A DNA stretch of 64,000 bases from assembly GCA_019750135.1 (NCBI GenBank), contig JAIEOV010000062.1, positions 62,001 through 126,000 on the forward strand, read 5' to 3'. Both the position numbers and the translations under genes were made by a program. Origin of the DNA: Reyranella sp. (GTDB lineage: Bacteria; Pseudomonadota; Alphaproteobacteria; Reyranellales; Reyranellaceae). The notes beneath the pieces are model-generated. The model was given only the letters and a program-made list of their open reading frames with translations, made no database searches and was not told where the DNA came from. Below, in pieces: positions 19,072 through 27,434 of the stretch; position 1 is the stretch's first letter; the number at the start of each line of letters is the position of its first letter.

Positions 19072-19886
19072 TGGCCGTGGCGCTGCGCGCCGTCGAGCCG
19101 GCGGTCGTCGCGTCGCCCGCCCAGCCAGTGCTGCAGGCGCGTGGCGTCGCCAAGCGCTTCTCCAACGGAACGCTGGCGGTCACCGGCGTCGATCTCGATG
19201 TCAGGGCCGGTGAGTTCACGAGCCTGCTCGGTCCCTCGGGATGCGGCAAGTCGACCTTGCTGCGCCTGATCGCGGGCCTGGGCGAGCCAAGCGCCGGTCG
19301 CATCGACTGGCCGGCCATGCGCCACGACACGCATGGCCAACCGATGCGCGATGTCGGCTTCGTCTTCCAGGAGGCGACGCTGATGCCCTGGGCGACGGCC
19401 GAGCGCAACGTCATGCTGCCGCTGATCCTCAAACACGTTCCTGCGAAGGAGGCCGCTGCGCGTGCCGCTGCCGCGCTCGAGGCCGTCGGACTGGGCTCCT
19501 TCCGCCGGGCCTATCCGCGCGAGCTGTCCGGCGGCATGAAGATGCGGGTGTCGATCGCCCGGGCGCTGGTCACCCAGCCCCGGATCCTGCTGATGGACGA
19601 GCCGTTCGCGGCGCTCGATGAGATCACGCGCCAGAAGCTGAACGACGACCTGTTGGCCTTGTGGGCGCGCCAGCGCTTCACGGTGCTGTTCGTCACCCAT
19701 TCGGTCTTCGAATCGGTCTATCTCTCGCAACGCATCGTCGTGATGGCGGCCCGTCCCGGCCGCGTCATAGCCGACGTCGCGATCGATGCGCCGTTCCCGC
19801 GCGATGCGTCCTTCCGTACGTCGCAGGAATACGCCGGGGCCTGCCGTGTCGTCTCGACCAAGCTCCACGAGGCCATCGCGTCATGA
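19071..19886 (+). CDS. ABC transporter ATP-binding protein (SsuB/TauB type)
   Basis: A 271-residue ATPase; its ATG overlaps the upstream TGA by one base. Walker A GPSGCGKST is at 54-62, Q-loop FQEATLMPWA, signature LSGGMKMRV, Walker B ILLMDEPFAALDE and FVTHSVFESVYLS. The MPWA and SVFESVYL segments are typical of the nitrate/sulfonate/THI5 importer class. ATGA overlap couples it to the permease. Confidence 0.93.
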   Translation: MAVALRAVEPAVVASPAQPVLQARGVAKRFSNGTLAVTGVDLDVRAGEFTSLLGPSGCGKSTLLRLIAGLGEPSAGRIDWPAMRHDTHGQPMRDVGFVFQEATLMPWATAERNVMLPLILKHVPAKEAAARAAAALEAVGLGSFRRAYPRELSGGMKMRVSIARALVTQPRILLMDEPFAALDEITRQKLNDDLLALWARQRFTVLFVTHSVFESVYLSQRIVVMAARPGRVIADVAIDAPFPRDASFRTSQEYAGACRVVSTKLHEAIAS

Positions 19887-20758
19887 CCACGGCCGTCCAC
19901 GACATCGCCCACGACGGCACCGATGCCGCCGCTCTTGCTCCGATCGTCGAAGAACGGCGCTGGCTGGGCCTCGCCGTCACGACGTGGCAGAAGATTCTGG
20001 CGCCGCTCGTGATCGGCCTGCTGGTCCTCGGACTCTGGGAGTTCGTCGTCTGGAGGATGGCCGTGCCCTACTACATCCTGCCCGGCCCGTGGCGCATCCT
20101 GGAGGCGCTGGTCAACGACTGGAAAAGCCTGTCTGCCTCGCTCTGGATCACGCTTCAGATCACCGGCCTCGCGCTGCTGGCCGCAGTGGTGCTGGGTGCC
20201 CTGCTCTCGATCCTGTTCACCCAGTCCAAGTGGCTGGAGATGTCGCTCTTCCCCTACGCCGTCATCCTGCAGGTGACGCCGATCGTGGCGATCGCGCCGC
20301 TGATCATCATCTGGGTCAACGACACGCTGCTGTCGCTCCTGATCTGCGCCTGGATCGTCGCCTTCTTCCCCATCCTGTCGAACACCATCCTCGGCCTGAA
20401 CTCGGCCGACCACAATCTGGTCAACCTGTTCCAGCTCTACGGCGCCAACCGCTGGCAGACCCTGCGCTACCTGCGCCTGCCGGCGGCCTTGCCCTATTTC
20501 CTGGGCGGGCTGCGCATCTCGGGCGGCCTTGCGCTGATCGGCGCCGTCGTCGCCGAGTTCGTCGCGGGCTCGGGCGGCACTGCCTCGGGCCTTGCCTTCC
20601 GCATCCTCGAAGCTGGCTACCAGCTCAAGATCCCGCGCATGTTCGCCGCCCTGGTCATGGTGTCGGGCACCGGCGTGCTGATTTTCCTCGTGTTGAGTCT
20701 CGTCTCCTACTTGCTGCTGCGGCGCTGGCACGAAAGTGCAGTGCGCCGGGAGAACTGA
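19883..20758 (+). CDS. ABC transporter permease (SsuC/ThiX type)
   Basis: A 291-residue inner-membrane permease with about six membrane segments. It begins at ATG 19883, overlapping the ATPase stop. The central TPIVAIAPLIIIWVNDTLLS region and the EAA loop LYGANRWQTLRYLRLPAALP are standard for this class. The single permease gene is expected to act as a homodimer, completing a binding protein/ATPase/permease set. Confidence 0.93.
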   Translation: MTTAVHDIAHDGTDAAALAPIVEERRWLGLAVTTWQKILAPLVIGLLVLGLWEFVVWRMAVPYYILPGPWRILEALVNDWKSLSASLWITLQITGLALLAAVVLGALLSILFTQSKWLEMSLFPYAVILQVTPIVAIAPLIIIWVNDTLLSLLICAWIVAFFPILSNTILGLNSADHNLVNLFQLYGANRWQTLRYLRLPAALPYFLGGLRISGGLALIGAVVAEFVAGSGGTASGLAFRILEAGYQLKIPRMFAALVMVSGTGVLIFLVLSLVSYLLLRRWHESAVRREN

Positions 20759-20759
20759 C

Positions 20760-22103
20760 ATGAAGCGCACGGGTTTCGCCGATATCCCCCATCGCCCGCA
20801 TTACTGGTTGTCCGATGCACGGTCCCAAGGCTGCCTGGTCGGCGACGGCCCGCTCGGCAAGCCGGACTTTGAGGGCCTGGTCCGCTTCGACATCGAGATC
20901 AAGGACGGCCGCATCGCCGCCATCGCGCCACTCGGCACGGCGCCGGCCGGAGCCGTCGACCTCAAGGGCGGCTTGGTGTGGCCGGGCTTCGTCGACATCC
21001 ACACCCATCTGGACAAAGGCCATATCTGGCCGCGCTCGCCCAACCCGGACGGCAGCTTCCTCGGCGCCGCGACGTCAACCGCGACCGACCGCAAAGCGCG
21101 CTGGACAGCGGAGGACGTGCAGGCGCGGATGGAGTTCGGCCTCCAGTGCTCCTTGGCCCAGGGCACGGTCGCCGTCCGCACGCATATCGATTCGCTGGCG
21201 CCGCAGGCCGAGATCTCCTGGCCGGTCTTCAAGACGGTACGCGATGCCTGGGCCGGCCGCATCGACGTGCAGGCCGCCAGCATCATGCCCATGGACGCCT
21301 TCGCCGAGCCACAGGGTGAACGGCTGGCCGACATCGTCGCCGATGCCGGCGGCATCCTCGGCGCCGTGACGCGCCTGACTGGGGGCGTACACGACGCGCT
21401 GCCGGCAGCGTTCCTCGAGTTGCTCGAGCGCTTCTTCAGGCTCGCCATCGACCGCGGGCTCGACGTCGACCTGCATGTCGACGAAAGCGGGGATTCGGGC
21501 GCCAAGGCCCTGATCGAGATTGCCCGCATGGCGACCCGTCTCGGCTTCAAAGGCCGGCTGCAATGCGGCCATTGCTGCTCGCTCGCCGTGCAACCAGACG
21601 ATTTCGTGGATGCGACGTTGCGGGCCATCGCCGACGCCGGCATCGCCGTCGTCAGCTTGCCGATGTGCAACATGTACCTGCAGGGTCGCAATACCGGCCG
21701 CACGCCGCGCTGGCGTGGCGTCACGCTGCTCCACGAACTCAAGGGCGCCGGCATCGAAGTATCGATCGCCTCCGACAACTGCCGCGATCCATTCTACGCC
21801 TTCGGCGACCACGACATGCTCGAGGTCATGACCCAGGCCACCCGCATCGCCCATCTCGACCATCCCTTCGGCGACTGGTCGCAGGCCTACACTGCGACCC
21901 CGGCGTCGGTCATGGGCCTGACCGGTCGTGGATTTCTGAAGGCTGGCGCACCGGCCGACCTCGTCCTGCTGTCGGCGCGCTACATGTCGGAGATGCTGTC
22001 GCGCAACCAGGCCGATCGTGTCGTTTTGCGCGACGGCCGGCCGATCGACACGTCGCTGCCGGACTACAGGGCGCTCGACCAGCATGTTGGAGCCAATCCG
22101 TGA
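20760..22103 (+). CDS. Cytosine-deaminase-like amidohydrolase (CodA family)
   Basis: A 447-residue amidohydrolase closely resembling CodA. Metal and catalytic positions are visible: HTHLDK at 81-86, H239-V-D-E242, His271 in CGHCCSL and Asp339 in SDNCRDPFY. The pocket segment PMCNMYLQGR (301-310) parallels CodA PLVNIHLQGR. CodA-type enzymes deaminate cytosine, isocytosine or related N-heterocycles, releasing ammonia. It lies one base after the permease stop. The adjacent oxidases and Rieske proteins suggest a ring compound other than plain cytosine, so specificity is open. Confidence 0.87.
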   Translation: MKRTGFADIPHRPHYWLSDARSQGCLVGDGPLGKPDFEGLVRFDIEIKDGRIAAIAPLGTAPAGAVDLKGGLVWPGFVDIHTHLDKGHIWPRSPNPDGSFLGAATSTATDRKARWTAEDVQARMEFGLQCSLAQGTVAVRTHIDSLAPQAEISWPVFKTVRDAWAGRIDVQAASIMPMDAFAEPQGERLADIVADAGGILGAVTRLTGGVHDALPAAFLELLERFFRLAIDRGLDVDLHVDESGDSGAKALIEIARMATRLGFKGRLQCGHCCSLAVQPDDFVDATLRAIADAGIAVVSLPMCNMYLQGRNTGRTPRWRGVTLLHELKGAGIEVSIASDNCRDPFYAFGDHDMLEVMTQATRIAHLDHPFGDWSQAYTATPASVMGLTGRGFLKAGAPADLVLLSARYMSEMLSRNQADRVVLRDGRPIDTSLPDYRALDQHVGANP

Positions 22104-23428
22104 CCGACCTGCGCGAGGCACTGGCCCGGCTGGAGCTGATCGACCATCCAGTCCAGCTTCGCCAGCGCAGCCGCGACTTCTACTGGTATTCGCCCATCCT
22201 CAAGCGCGAGCTGGACGGCAAGGCCGCAGACCTGATCGTCGTGCCGCGGACCGTCGACGAGGTCGTGCGAGTCGCCGCGGCGTGCGCACGCCACCGCGTG
22301 CCGCTCGGCGTGCGCGGCGGCGCAACTGGCAACTACGGCCAGATGGTGCCGCTCAAGGGCGGCGTGCTGCTCGACATGGCCCGGCTCGACCGCACGCTGT
22401 GGATCGAACGCGGCCGCGGGCGCTTCGAAGCCGGCGCACGCCTCGAGACAATCGATACCGAAGCCAAGCAGAGCGGATGGGAATTGCGCATGTTCCCTTC
22501 GACGCGGCGACAGGCAACGGTCGGCGGCTATGTCTGCGGCGGGGCGGCGGGCGTTGGCTCGGTGCGTTACGGCCAGCTGCGCGATGCCGGTTCTGTCCTC
22601 GCTTTGAAGGTCGTGACCTGCGAGGAGACGCCGCGCCTGGTCGAGCTGCGTGGCGTCGACATCGGCAAGGCCCTGCACGCCTATGGCACGACCGGGATCG
22701 TGGTCGAGGTCGAGCTGCCGCTGGCGCCGGCGTATCCGTGGATCGAGATGGTGGCGGCGTTCGACGACTTCGCCGCCGCGGCACACTTCGCACAGGCGCT
22801 GGCCGAATCGGACGGGCTATTCCTTAAGCTTGACAGCCTCCTCGCCTGGCCGCTGCCCCGCTACTTCCGAGGCCTGGAGGACGGCGTCCTGCCCGAAGGC
22901 CGTCACGTCGTCATGATCATGGTGGCGGCAGGCGGAGAAATGGGAGTCGCGGCGTTGGCGGCCGAGCACGGCGGCGGCATCACCCTGCAGCGCCCATATC
23001 GTCACGAACGCGGACACACGCCGCTCTACGAATACACCTGGAACCACACGACCCTGCAGGCGCTCAAGGTCGACAAGGACGTCACCTACCTGCAGACGCT
23101 CTTCCCGCCCGGGGCCAATGTCGCCGCCGTGATCGCCTCGCACGAGATGTTCGGCGAGGAGGTCATGGCGCATGCCGAATTCCAGCGCCGGCAGGGCCGC
23201 ACCAACTGCTCGTCGCTGCAGGTCGTCCGCTACACAGGTGACGAACGGCTTTGGGAGATCGTGCGCCAACTCGACACGCTCGGGATCAAGCTCTCCAATC
23301 CCCACAGCTACATCCTGGAGGACAAGGGCGCCCGGGTGCCGGCTGCCGACCTGCAGCTCGCCTTCAAGCGCGAGTCCGATCCCTACGGCCTGCTCAATCC
23401 CGGGAAGATGAGCCGATGGACAGCGTAA
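22100..23428 (+). CDS. FAD-linked oxidase (FAD-binding type 4), copy 1
   Basis: A 442-residue flavoprotein starting with GTG at 22100, overlapping the deaminase stop. The PP-loop of the vanillyl-alcohol-oxidase/PCMH fold is at RGGATGNYG (72-80), followed by PLKGGVLLDMARLDR, and STRRQATVGGYVCGGAAGVGSVRYG forms the second FAD loop. The C-terminal substrate domain is lineage-specific. The family oxidises hydroxyl, amine or lactone groups; no substrate can be read from sequence. It is a clear paralogue of the next gene. Confidence 0.88.
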   Translation: MTDLREALARLELIDHPVQLRQRSRDFYWYSPILKRELDGKAADLIVVPRTVDEVVRVAAACARHRVPLGVRGGATGNYGQMVPLKGGVLLDMARLDRTLWIERGRGRFEAGARLETIDTEAKQSGWELRMFPSTRRQATVGGYVCGGAAGVGSVRYGQLRDAGSVLALKVVTCEETPRLVELRGVDIGKALHAYGTTGIVVEVELPLAPAYPWIEMVAAFDDFAAAAHFAQALAESDGLFLKLDSLLAWPLPRYFRGLEDGVLPEGRHVVMIMVAAGGEMGVAALAAEHGGGITLQRPYRHERGHTPLYEYTWNHTTLQALKVDKDVTYLQTLFPPGANVAAVIASHEMFGEEVMAHAEFQRRQGRTNCSSLQVVRYTGDERLWEIVRQLDTLGIKLSNPHSYILEDKGARVPAADLQLAFKRESDPYGLLNPGKMSRWTA

Positions 23429-24771
23429 GCCCCGTCGACTGGAACGCCGTCGCGGCGGACCTGGCGCCGATCGAGTGCCTCGCCGATCGCGCGTCGCTGC
23501 GCGCCAAGAGCCGCGACTTCTTCTGGTACTCGCCGGTCCTCAACGAGAAGCTGAAAGGCGTCTCGGCCGACCTCGTGGTCTGCCCCGCCAACGAGGCCGA
23601 ACTCATCCGAACGCTGGCCTATTGCCATCAACGGCGCATCCCGGTGACGCCGCGCGGCGGCGGAACAGGCAATTACGGCCAAGCCATGCCGTTGCAGGGC
23701 GGCATCGTGCTCGACCTTCTGAAGCTCGACCGCTTCCTGTGGCTCAAGGACGGCGTTGCCCGCGTCGAGGCCGGGCTGAAGCTGATCGATCTCGAACGCC
23801 ACACCCTGCCGCAGGGCTGGGAACTGCGCTTCCATCCCTCGACCCGGCGCACCGCGACCATCGGCGGCTTCATCGCCGGCGGCTCGGGCGGCGTGGGCTC
23901 GGTTCAGTTCGGCGGGCTACGCGCGCGAGGCAATGTCCTCGGCCTCCGACTCGTCACCATGGAGGCCGAGCCGCGGGCGGTCGAACTGCGCGGCGAGGAG
24001 GTCATGCCCGCGGTCCACGCCTACGGCACCAACGGCGTCATCGTCGAGCTCGAGATGCCGCTGGCGCGCAGTTGGCCGTGGCGCGAGATCATCGTGTCCT
24101 TCCCCGACATCGGCGCGGCCGCCCAGTTCGGCAACGCCCTGTGCGAGGCCGACGGCATCGTGCGCAAGCTGGTCACGGTCTGCGACTGGCAGTCGGCCCA
24201 GTACTTCCGGCCGTTGCTCGCGCATCTCACGCCGGGCAAAGCGATCGCCCTGTGCGTCGTGGCGGATCCGTCGCTCGAGGCCTTCGAGGCACTCTCGGCG
24301 GCGATGGGCGGAGCGACCGTGTTCCAGCGCGACGCGGCGGAGACAGGCGATATTCCGCCCCTCTACGAGTTCACCTGGAACCATACGACCCTGTGGGCGC
24401 TGAAGGCCGACCGTTCGATCACCTACTTGCAATGCCTGTTCGACGGACCGGATTATCTCGACAAGATCGCCCGGACAGTGGCTACATTCGGCGGGGAGAC
24501 GCCGATGCACCTGGAATTCACGCGGCTGAACGGCCATGTAGCCGCCTTCGGTCTGCAGCTCGTGCGCTACAAGAACGAAGCGCGGCTCTACGAGATCATC
24601 CACTGGCTGGAGGCCAACGACTGCCCGGTCGCCGATCCGCACACCTATATTCTCGAGGATGGCGGCATGAAGACCGTCGACGAGGCCCAGCTCGCCTTCA
24701 AGCGACAGACCGATCCGCTCGGCCTCCTGAACCCGGGTAAGATGAAAGCATGGAGTCCCTCATGCTCGTAA
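23416..24771 (+). CDS. FAD-linked oxidase (FAD-binding type 4), copy 2
   Basis: A 451-residue paralogue of the previous gene, starting at ATG 23416 inside its last codons (13-base overlap). It has GGGTGNYG at 81-88, PLQGGIVLDLLKLDR and STRRTATIGGFIAGGSGGVGSVQFG. Both copies share the segments YEFTWNHTT / YEYTWNHTT and LQLAFKRESDP / AQLAFKRQTDP, so they are full-length homologues, not domain fragments. Sequential oxidations or a heterodimer are both possible. Confidence 0.88.
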   Translation: MDSVSPVDWNAVAADLAPIECLADRASLRAKSRDFFWYSPVLNEKLKGVSADLVVCPANEAELIRTLAYCHQRRIPVTPRGGGTGNYGQAMPLQGGIVLDLLKLDRFLWLKDGVARVEAGLKLIDLERHTLPQGWELRFHPSTRRTATIGGFIAGGSGGVGSVQFGGLRARGNVLGLRLVTMEAEPRAVELRGEEVMPAVHAYGTNGVIVELEMPLARSWPWREIIVSFPDIGAAAQFGNALCEADGIVRKLVTVCDWQSAQYFRPLLAHLTPGKAIALCVVADPSLEAFEALSAAMGGATVFQRDAAETGDIPPLYEFTWNHTTLWALKADRSITYLQCLFDGPDYLDKIARTVATFGGETPMHLEFTRLNGHVAAFGLQLVRYKNEARLYEIIHWLEANDCPVADPHTYILEDGGMKTVDEAQLAFKRQTDPLGLLNPGKMKAWSPSCS

Positions 24772-25811
24772 CCCGGCAGAAGATCCTGCGACGTTTCTGG
24801 TATCCGGTCGTGCCGTCCGACCGGCTGACCGACGCACCCTTCCCCTTCACGCTGCTCGGCACCAACATCGTGCTGTTCCGTGACGTTTCTGGCCGCGCGT
24901 CGGCGCTGATCGACCGTTGCTGCCATCGCACTGCCAGGCTGAGCCAGGGCTGGCTCGACTCTGGGAACATCGTCTGCCCCTATCACGGCTGGACGTATGC
25001 CGGCGACGGCAAGTGTGTGCGCATCCCGCAACGTCCCGGCGGCAATCCCGGCAAGGGCATCGCCGTCGAGGCGTTCCATTGCACCGAGCGCCATGGCGTG
25101 GTCTGGGTGGCGCTCGAGGAGCCGCTGCGCGACATCCCCGAACTGCCGGAGTACGACAACCCGGCCTATCGTCGGGTCTTCGAGTTCTACGAGCCGTGGA
25201 ACGCGCCCGGGCTGCGCATCATGGAGAACAGTTTCGACAACGCCCACTTCGCCTTCGTGCATCGGGCGAGCTTCGGCATCGTTGACGAGCCCGAACCGGT
25301 GCAGCCTCGGCTCGAGCCGGATCCCGCGGGCTTCGTCATGTATGCCGACGTGCCGGTGAAGAATCCCGATATCCAGAAGGCCAATCTCGGCATCGCCGCC
25401 GACCGCACGATGCGTCACTATGAAAAGACCTGGTGGATGCCGTTCAGCCGCAAGATGAAGGTGACGTACCCCAACGGCCTGGTGCACATCATCATGACCC
25501 TGACCGCGCCGATCGACGACCGGCGCTCACAGGTCATCCAATTTCTGCTGCGCAGCGACAGCGAGGCCGACGCGCCCGCCGCCAAGCTGATCGAGTTCGA
25601 CCGCCAGGTCACGCATGAGGACATGGCAGTCCTCGAAGCCTGCGACCACGACGTCCCGCTGTCGCTCACCGGCGAGCGGCACATGCCGACCGATCAACCC
25701 GGGCTGGAGATGCGCCGCATGCTGGCAAAGCTGCTTGCCGACCACGGCGAGAGCGAGGTGCGCCACGACGGACCAGTCGCCGCCCCGTCGCTCGCCTCGG
25801 CCGCGGAGTAA
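24762..25811 (+). CDS. Rieske-type ring-hydroxylating oxygenase, copy 1
   Basis: A 349-residue Rieske non-haem iron oxygenase. The start at 24762 is chosen over ATG 24750 because a GGAG lies six bases before it and the resulting MLVTRQKILRRFWYP matches the start of the next paralogue. Rieske ligands are C53, H55, C72 and H75 (CPYHGW). The mononuclear iron motif is ENSFDNAHFAFVH with H162 and H167. Such enzymes hydroxylate or demethylate rings using electrons from a separate reductase, which is not encoded next door. Confidence 0.9.
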   Translation: MLVTRQKILRRFWYPVVPSDRLTDAPFPFTLLGTNIVLFRDVSGRASALIDRCCHRTARLSQGWLDSGNIVCPYHGWTYAGDGKCVRIPQRPGGNPGKGIAVEAFHCTERHGVVWVALEEPLRDIPELPEYDNPAYRRVFEFYEPWNAPGLRIMENSFDNAHFAFVHRASFGIVDEPEPVQPRLEPDPAGFVMYADVPVKNPDIQKANLGIAADRTMRHYEKTWWMPFSRKMKVTYPNGLVHIIMTLTAPIDDRRSQVIQFLLRSDSEADAPAAKLIEFDRQVTHEDMAVLEACDHDVPLSLTGERHMPTDQPGLEMRRMLAKLLADHGESEVRHDGPVAAPSLASAAE

Positions 25812-25815
25812 GGCC

Positions 25816-26865
25816 ATGCTCGCCACCCGCCAGCCCGTGTTGCGCCGCTTCTGGTACCCGGCGATGCCGGCGGCCATGGTCGATGCTGGCCCGCAACCCT
25901 TCACCCTGTTGGGCGAGCGCCTGGTGCTGTGGCGCAATGCGGATGGCAAGTACGCGGCCATGGCGGATCGCTGCTGCCATCGCTCGGCCCAGCTCAGCAA
26001 GGGCTGGATCGACGGCAACATGATCGTCTGCCCCTATCACGGCTGGGCCTACGACGGCGCCGGCACCTGCGTGAGAATCCCGCAGCGGCCGGACTCCGCA
26101 GGTCTCAAGGGCACGGCGGTGAAGAGCTTCTTCTGCGAGGTTCGCTATGGCCATCTCTGGGTGGCGCTGGAGGAGCCGCTAGCGTCGATCCCCGACTGGC
26201 CCGAGGAGAGCGATTCGGATTACCGCCGGATCGACCAGTTCTACGAGCCGTGGAACTGCGCGGGCCTGCGGCTGATGGAGAACAGCTTCGACAACGCCCA
26301 CATACATTTCGTCCATCGCAAAACGTTCGGCGACATCAACAATCCCGATCCGCCCGAGCCGACCATCGAGCGACTCGACTACGGGTTCGTCGCCCGCTCC
26401 GACGTGCCGGTCTACAACACCGAGGAGCAGAAGAAAAACCTGCGCGACGACTCGGCCTTTACCGTCCGCCACATCACGGCGCACTGGTACATGCCCTTCC
26501 TGCGCCGCCTGCACATCCGCTATCCCAGCGGGCTCGACCACATCATCATCACCGCGGCGACACCGGTCAGCGACGGCCAGTCGCAGATCGTGCAGTTCTG
26601 CTTCCGCAACGACCGCGAGGCCGAGGCGCCGGCCGCCGGCATCATCGCCTTCGACCGCCGCGTCACGGCCGAGGACCGCGAGGTGCTGGAAGGCACCGAC
26701 TACGACGTACCGCTCGACATGCACTCCGGCATCGAGCGCCACATGCCGTCCGACCAGCCGGGCCTCGTGATGCGCCGCATGCTGCTCGACCTGCTCGCCA
26801 CCCACGGCGAAACGGAGCAATCACTCCATGCGCTGGGGACCCGCCCCAGCTACCAGGCCGAATAG
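25816..26865 (+). CDS. Rieske-type ring-hydroxylating oxygenase, copy 2
   Basis: A 349-residue paralogue of the preceding gene with identical length and aligned ligands: C53, H55, C72, H75 and ENSFDNAHIHFVH. It begins four bases after the copy 1 stop. Both copies keep all visible catalytic residues, so both are probably active, possibly as a hetero-oligomer or on successive substrates. Its 3' end overlaps the convergent flavodoxin-fold gene by 16 bases. Confidence 0.9.
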   Translation: MLATRQPVLRRFWYPAMPAAMVDAGPQPFTLLGERLVLWRNADGKYAAMADRCCHRSAQLSKGWIDGNMIVCPYHGWAYDGAGTCVRIPQRPDSAGLKGTAVKSFFCEVRYGHLWVALEEPLASIPDWPEESDSDYRRIDQFYEPWNCAGLRLMENSFDNAHIHFVHRKTFGDINNPDPPEPTIERLDYGFVARSDVPVYNTEEQKKNLRDDSAFTVRHITAHWYMPFLRRLHIRYPSGLDHIIITAATPVSDGQSQIVQFCFRNDREAEAPAAGIIAFDRRVTAEDREVLEGTDYDVPLDMHSGIERHMPSDQPGLVMRRMLLDLLATHGETEQSLHALGTRPSYQAE

Positions 26866-27434
26866 GCCGTCCTCACCTTGGCGAGGAAGGCCTTGCCGCG
26901 CGCCTCGTCGATGCGGTTCATGTCGTAGCAGCCCTGGAACGAGATCGGCACGCTCGGTCCGACATAGGCGCGCAGCGAACGGGTGAACAGCCGCCGCGGC
27001 GGGTCGCCCGCCAGGAAGGCTCGCCAACGCGTGCCGCCGTAGGTCGATATGCCGCCGACGCGCTTCAGATGTCTCATCGCGCCCCGCACCTTGCCGTCGA
27101 CCAGCTTGAAGGCGATGCCCGGCAAAAAGACCTTCTCGCAAAAGCCCTTGAGGATGGCAGGCGGCGCGAACACCCAGGTCGGAAACACCATGGCCAGCGC
27201 CTCGGCTACCTCCAGGCGCTCGATCCATGGCCGCGCCAGCGCTCGGTTGGCCGGAATCTCATGATAAAGCAGGCGATCGGCGCGGCTCATGATCGCGGGG
27301 AAGTTCTCGGCATAGAGATCGCAGGCATCGACCTCGTGCCCGCGCTCGCGCAGCGCTTCCTTGACCGTCGCGAAGATCGCGGCATTGAAGCTCGTCTCGA
27401 CCGGATGAGCGTAGACCACCATCACCCGCATCAT
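26850..27434 (-). CDS. Flavodoxin-fold NAD(P)H oxidoreductase
   Basis: A 194-residue protein of the NQO1/KefF-like flavodoxin_2 family. It opens MRVMVVYAHPVETSFNAAI with the HP...SFN flavin-loop pattern, and AMVFPTWVFAPPAILKGF is typical of these quinone reductases. ATG 27434 overlaps the upstream gene stop (ATGA); ATG 27431 is an alternative. These enzymes reduce quinones or nitro/azo compounds. As the last gene of the Rieske/2-oxoglutarate/CocE unit, it may supply reduced flavin or detoxify a quinone intermediate (inference). Confidence 0.85.
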   Translation of the reverse strand: MMRVMVVYAHPVETSFNAAIFATVKEALRERGHEVDACDLYAENFPAIMSRADRLLYHEIPANRALARPWIERLEVAEALAMVFPTWVFAPPAILKGFCEKVFLPGIAFKLVDGKVRGAMRHLKRVGGISTYGGTRWRAFLAGDPPRRLFTRSLRAYVGPSVPISFQGCYDMNRIDEARGKAFLAKVRTAYSAW

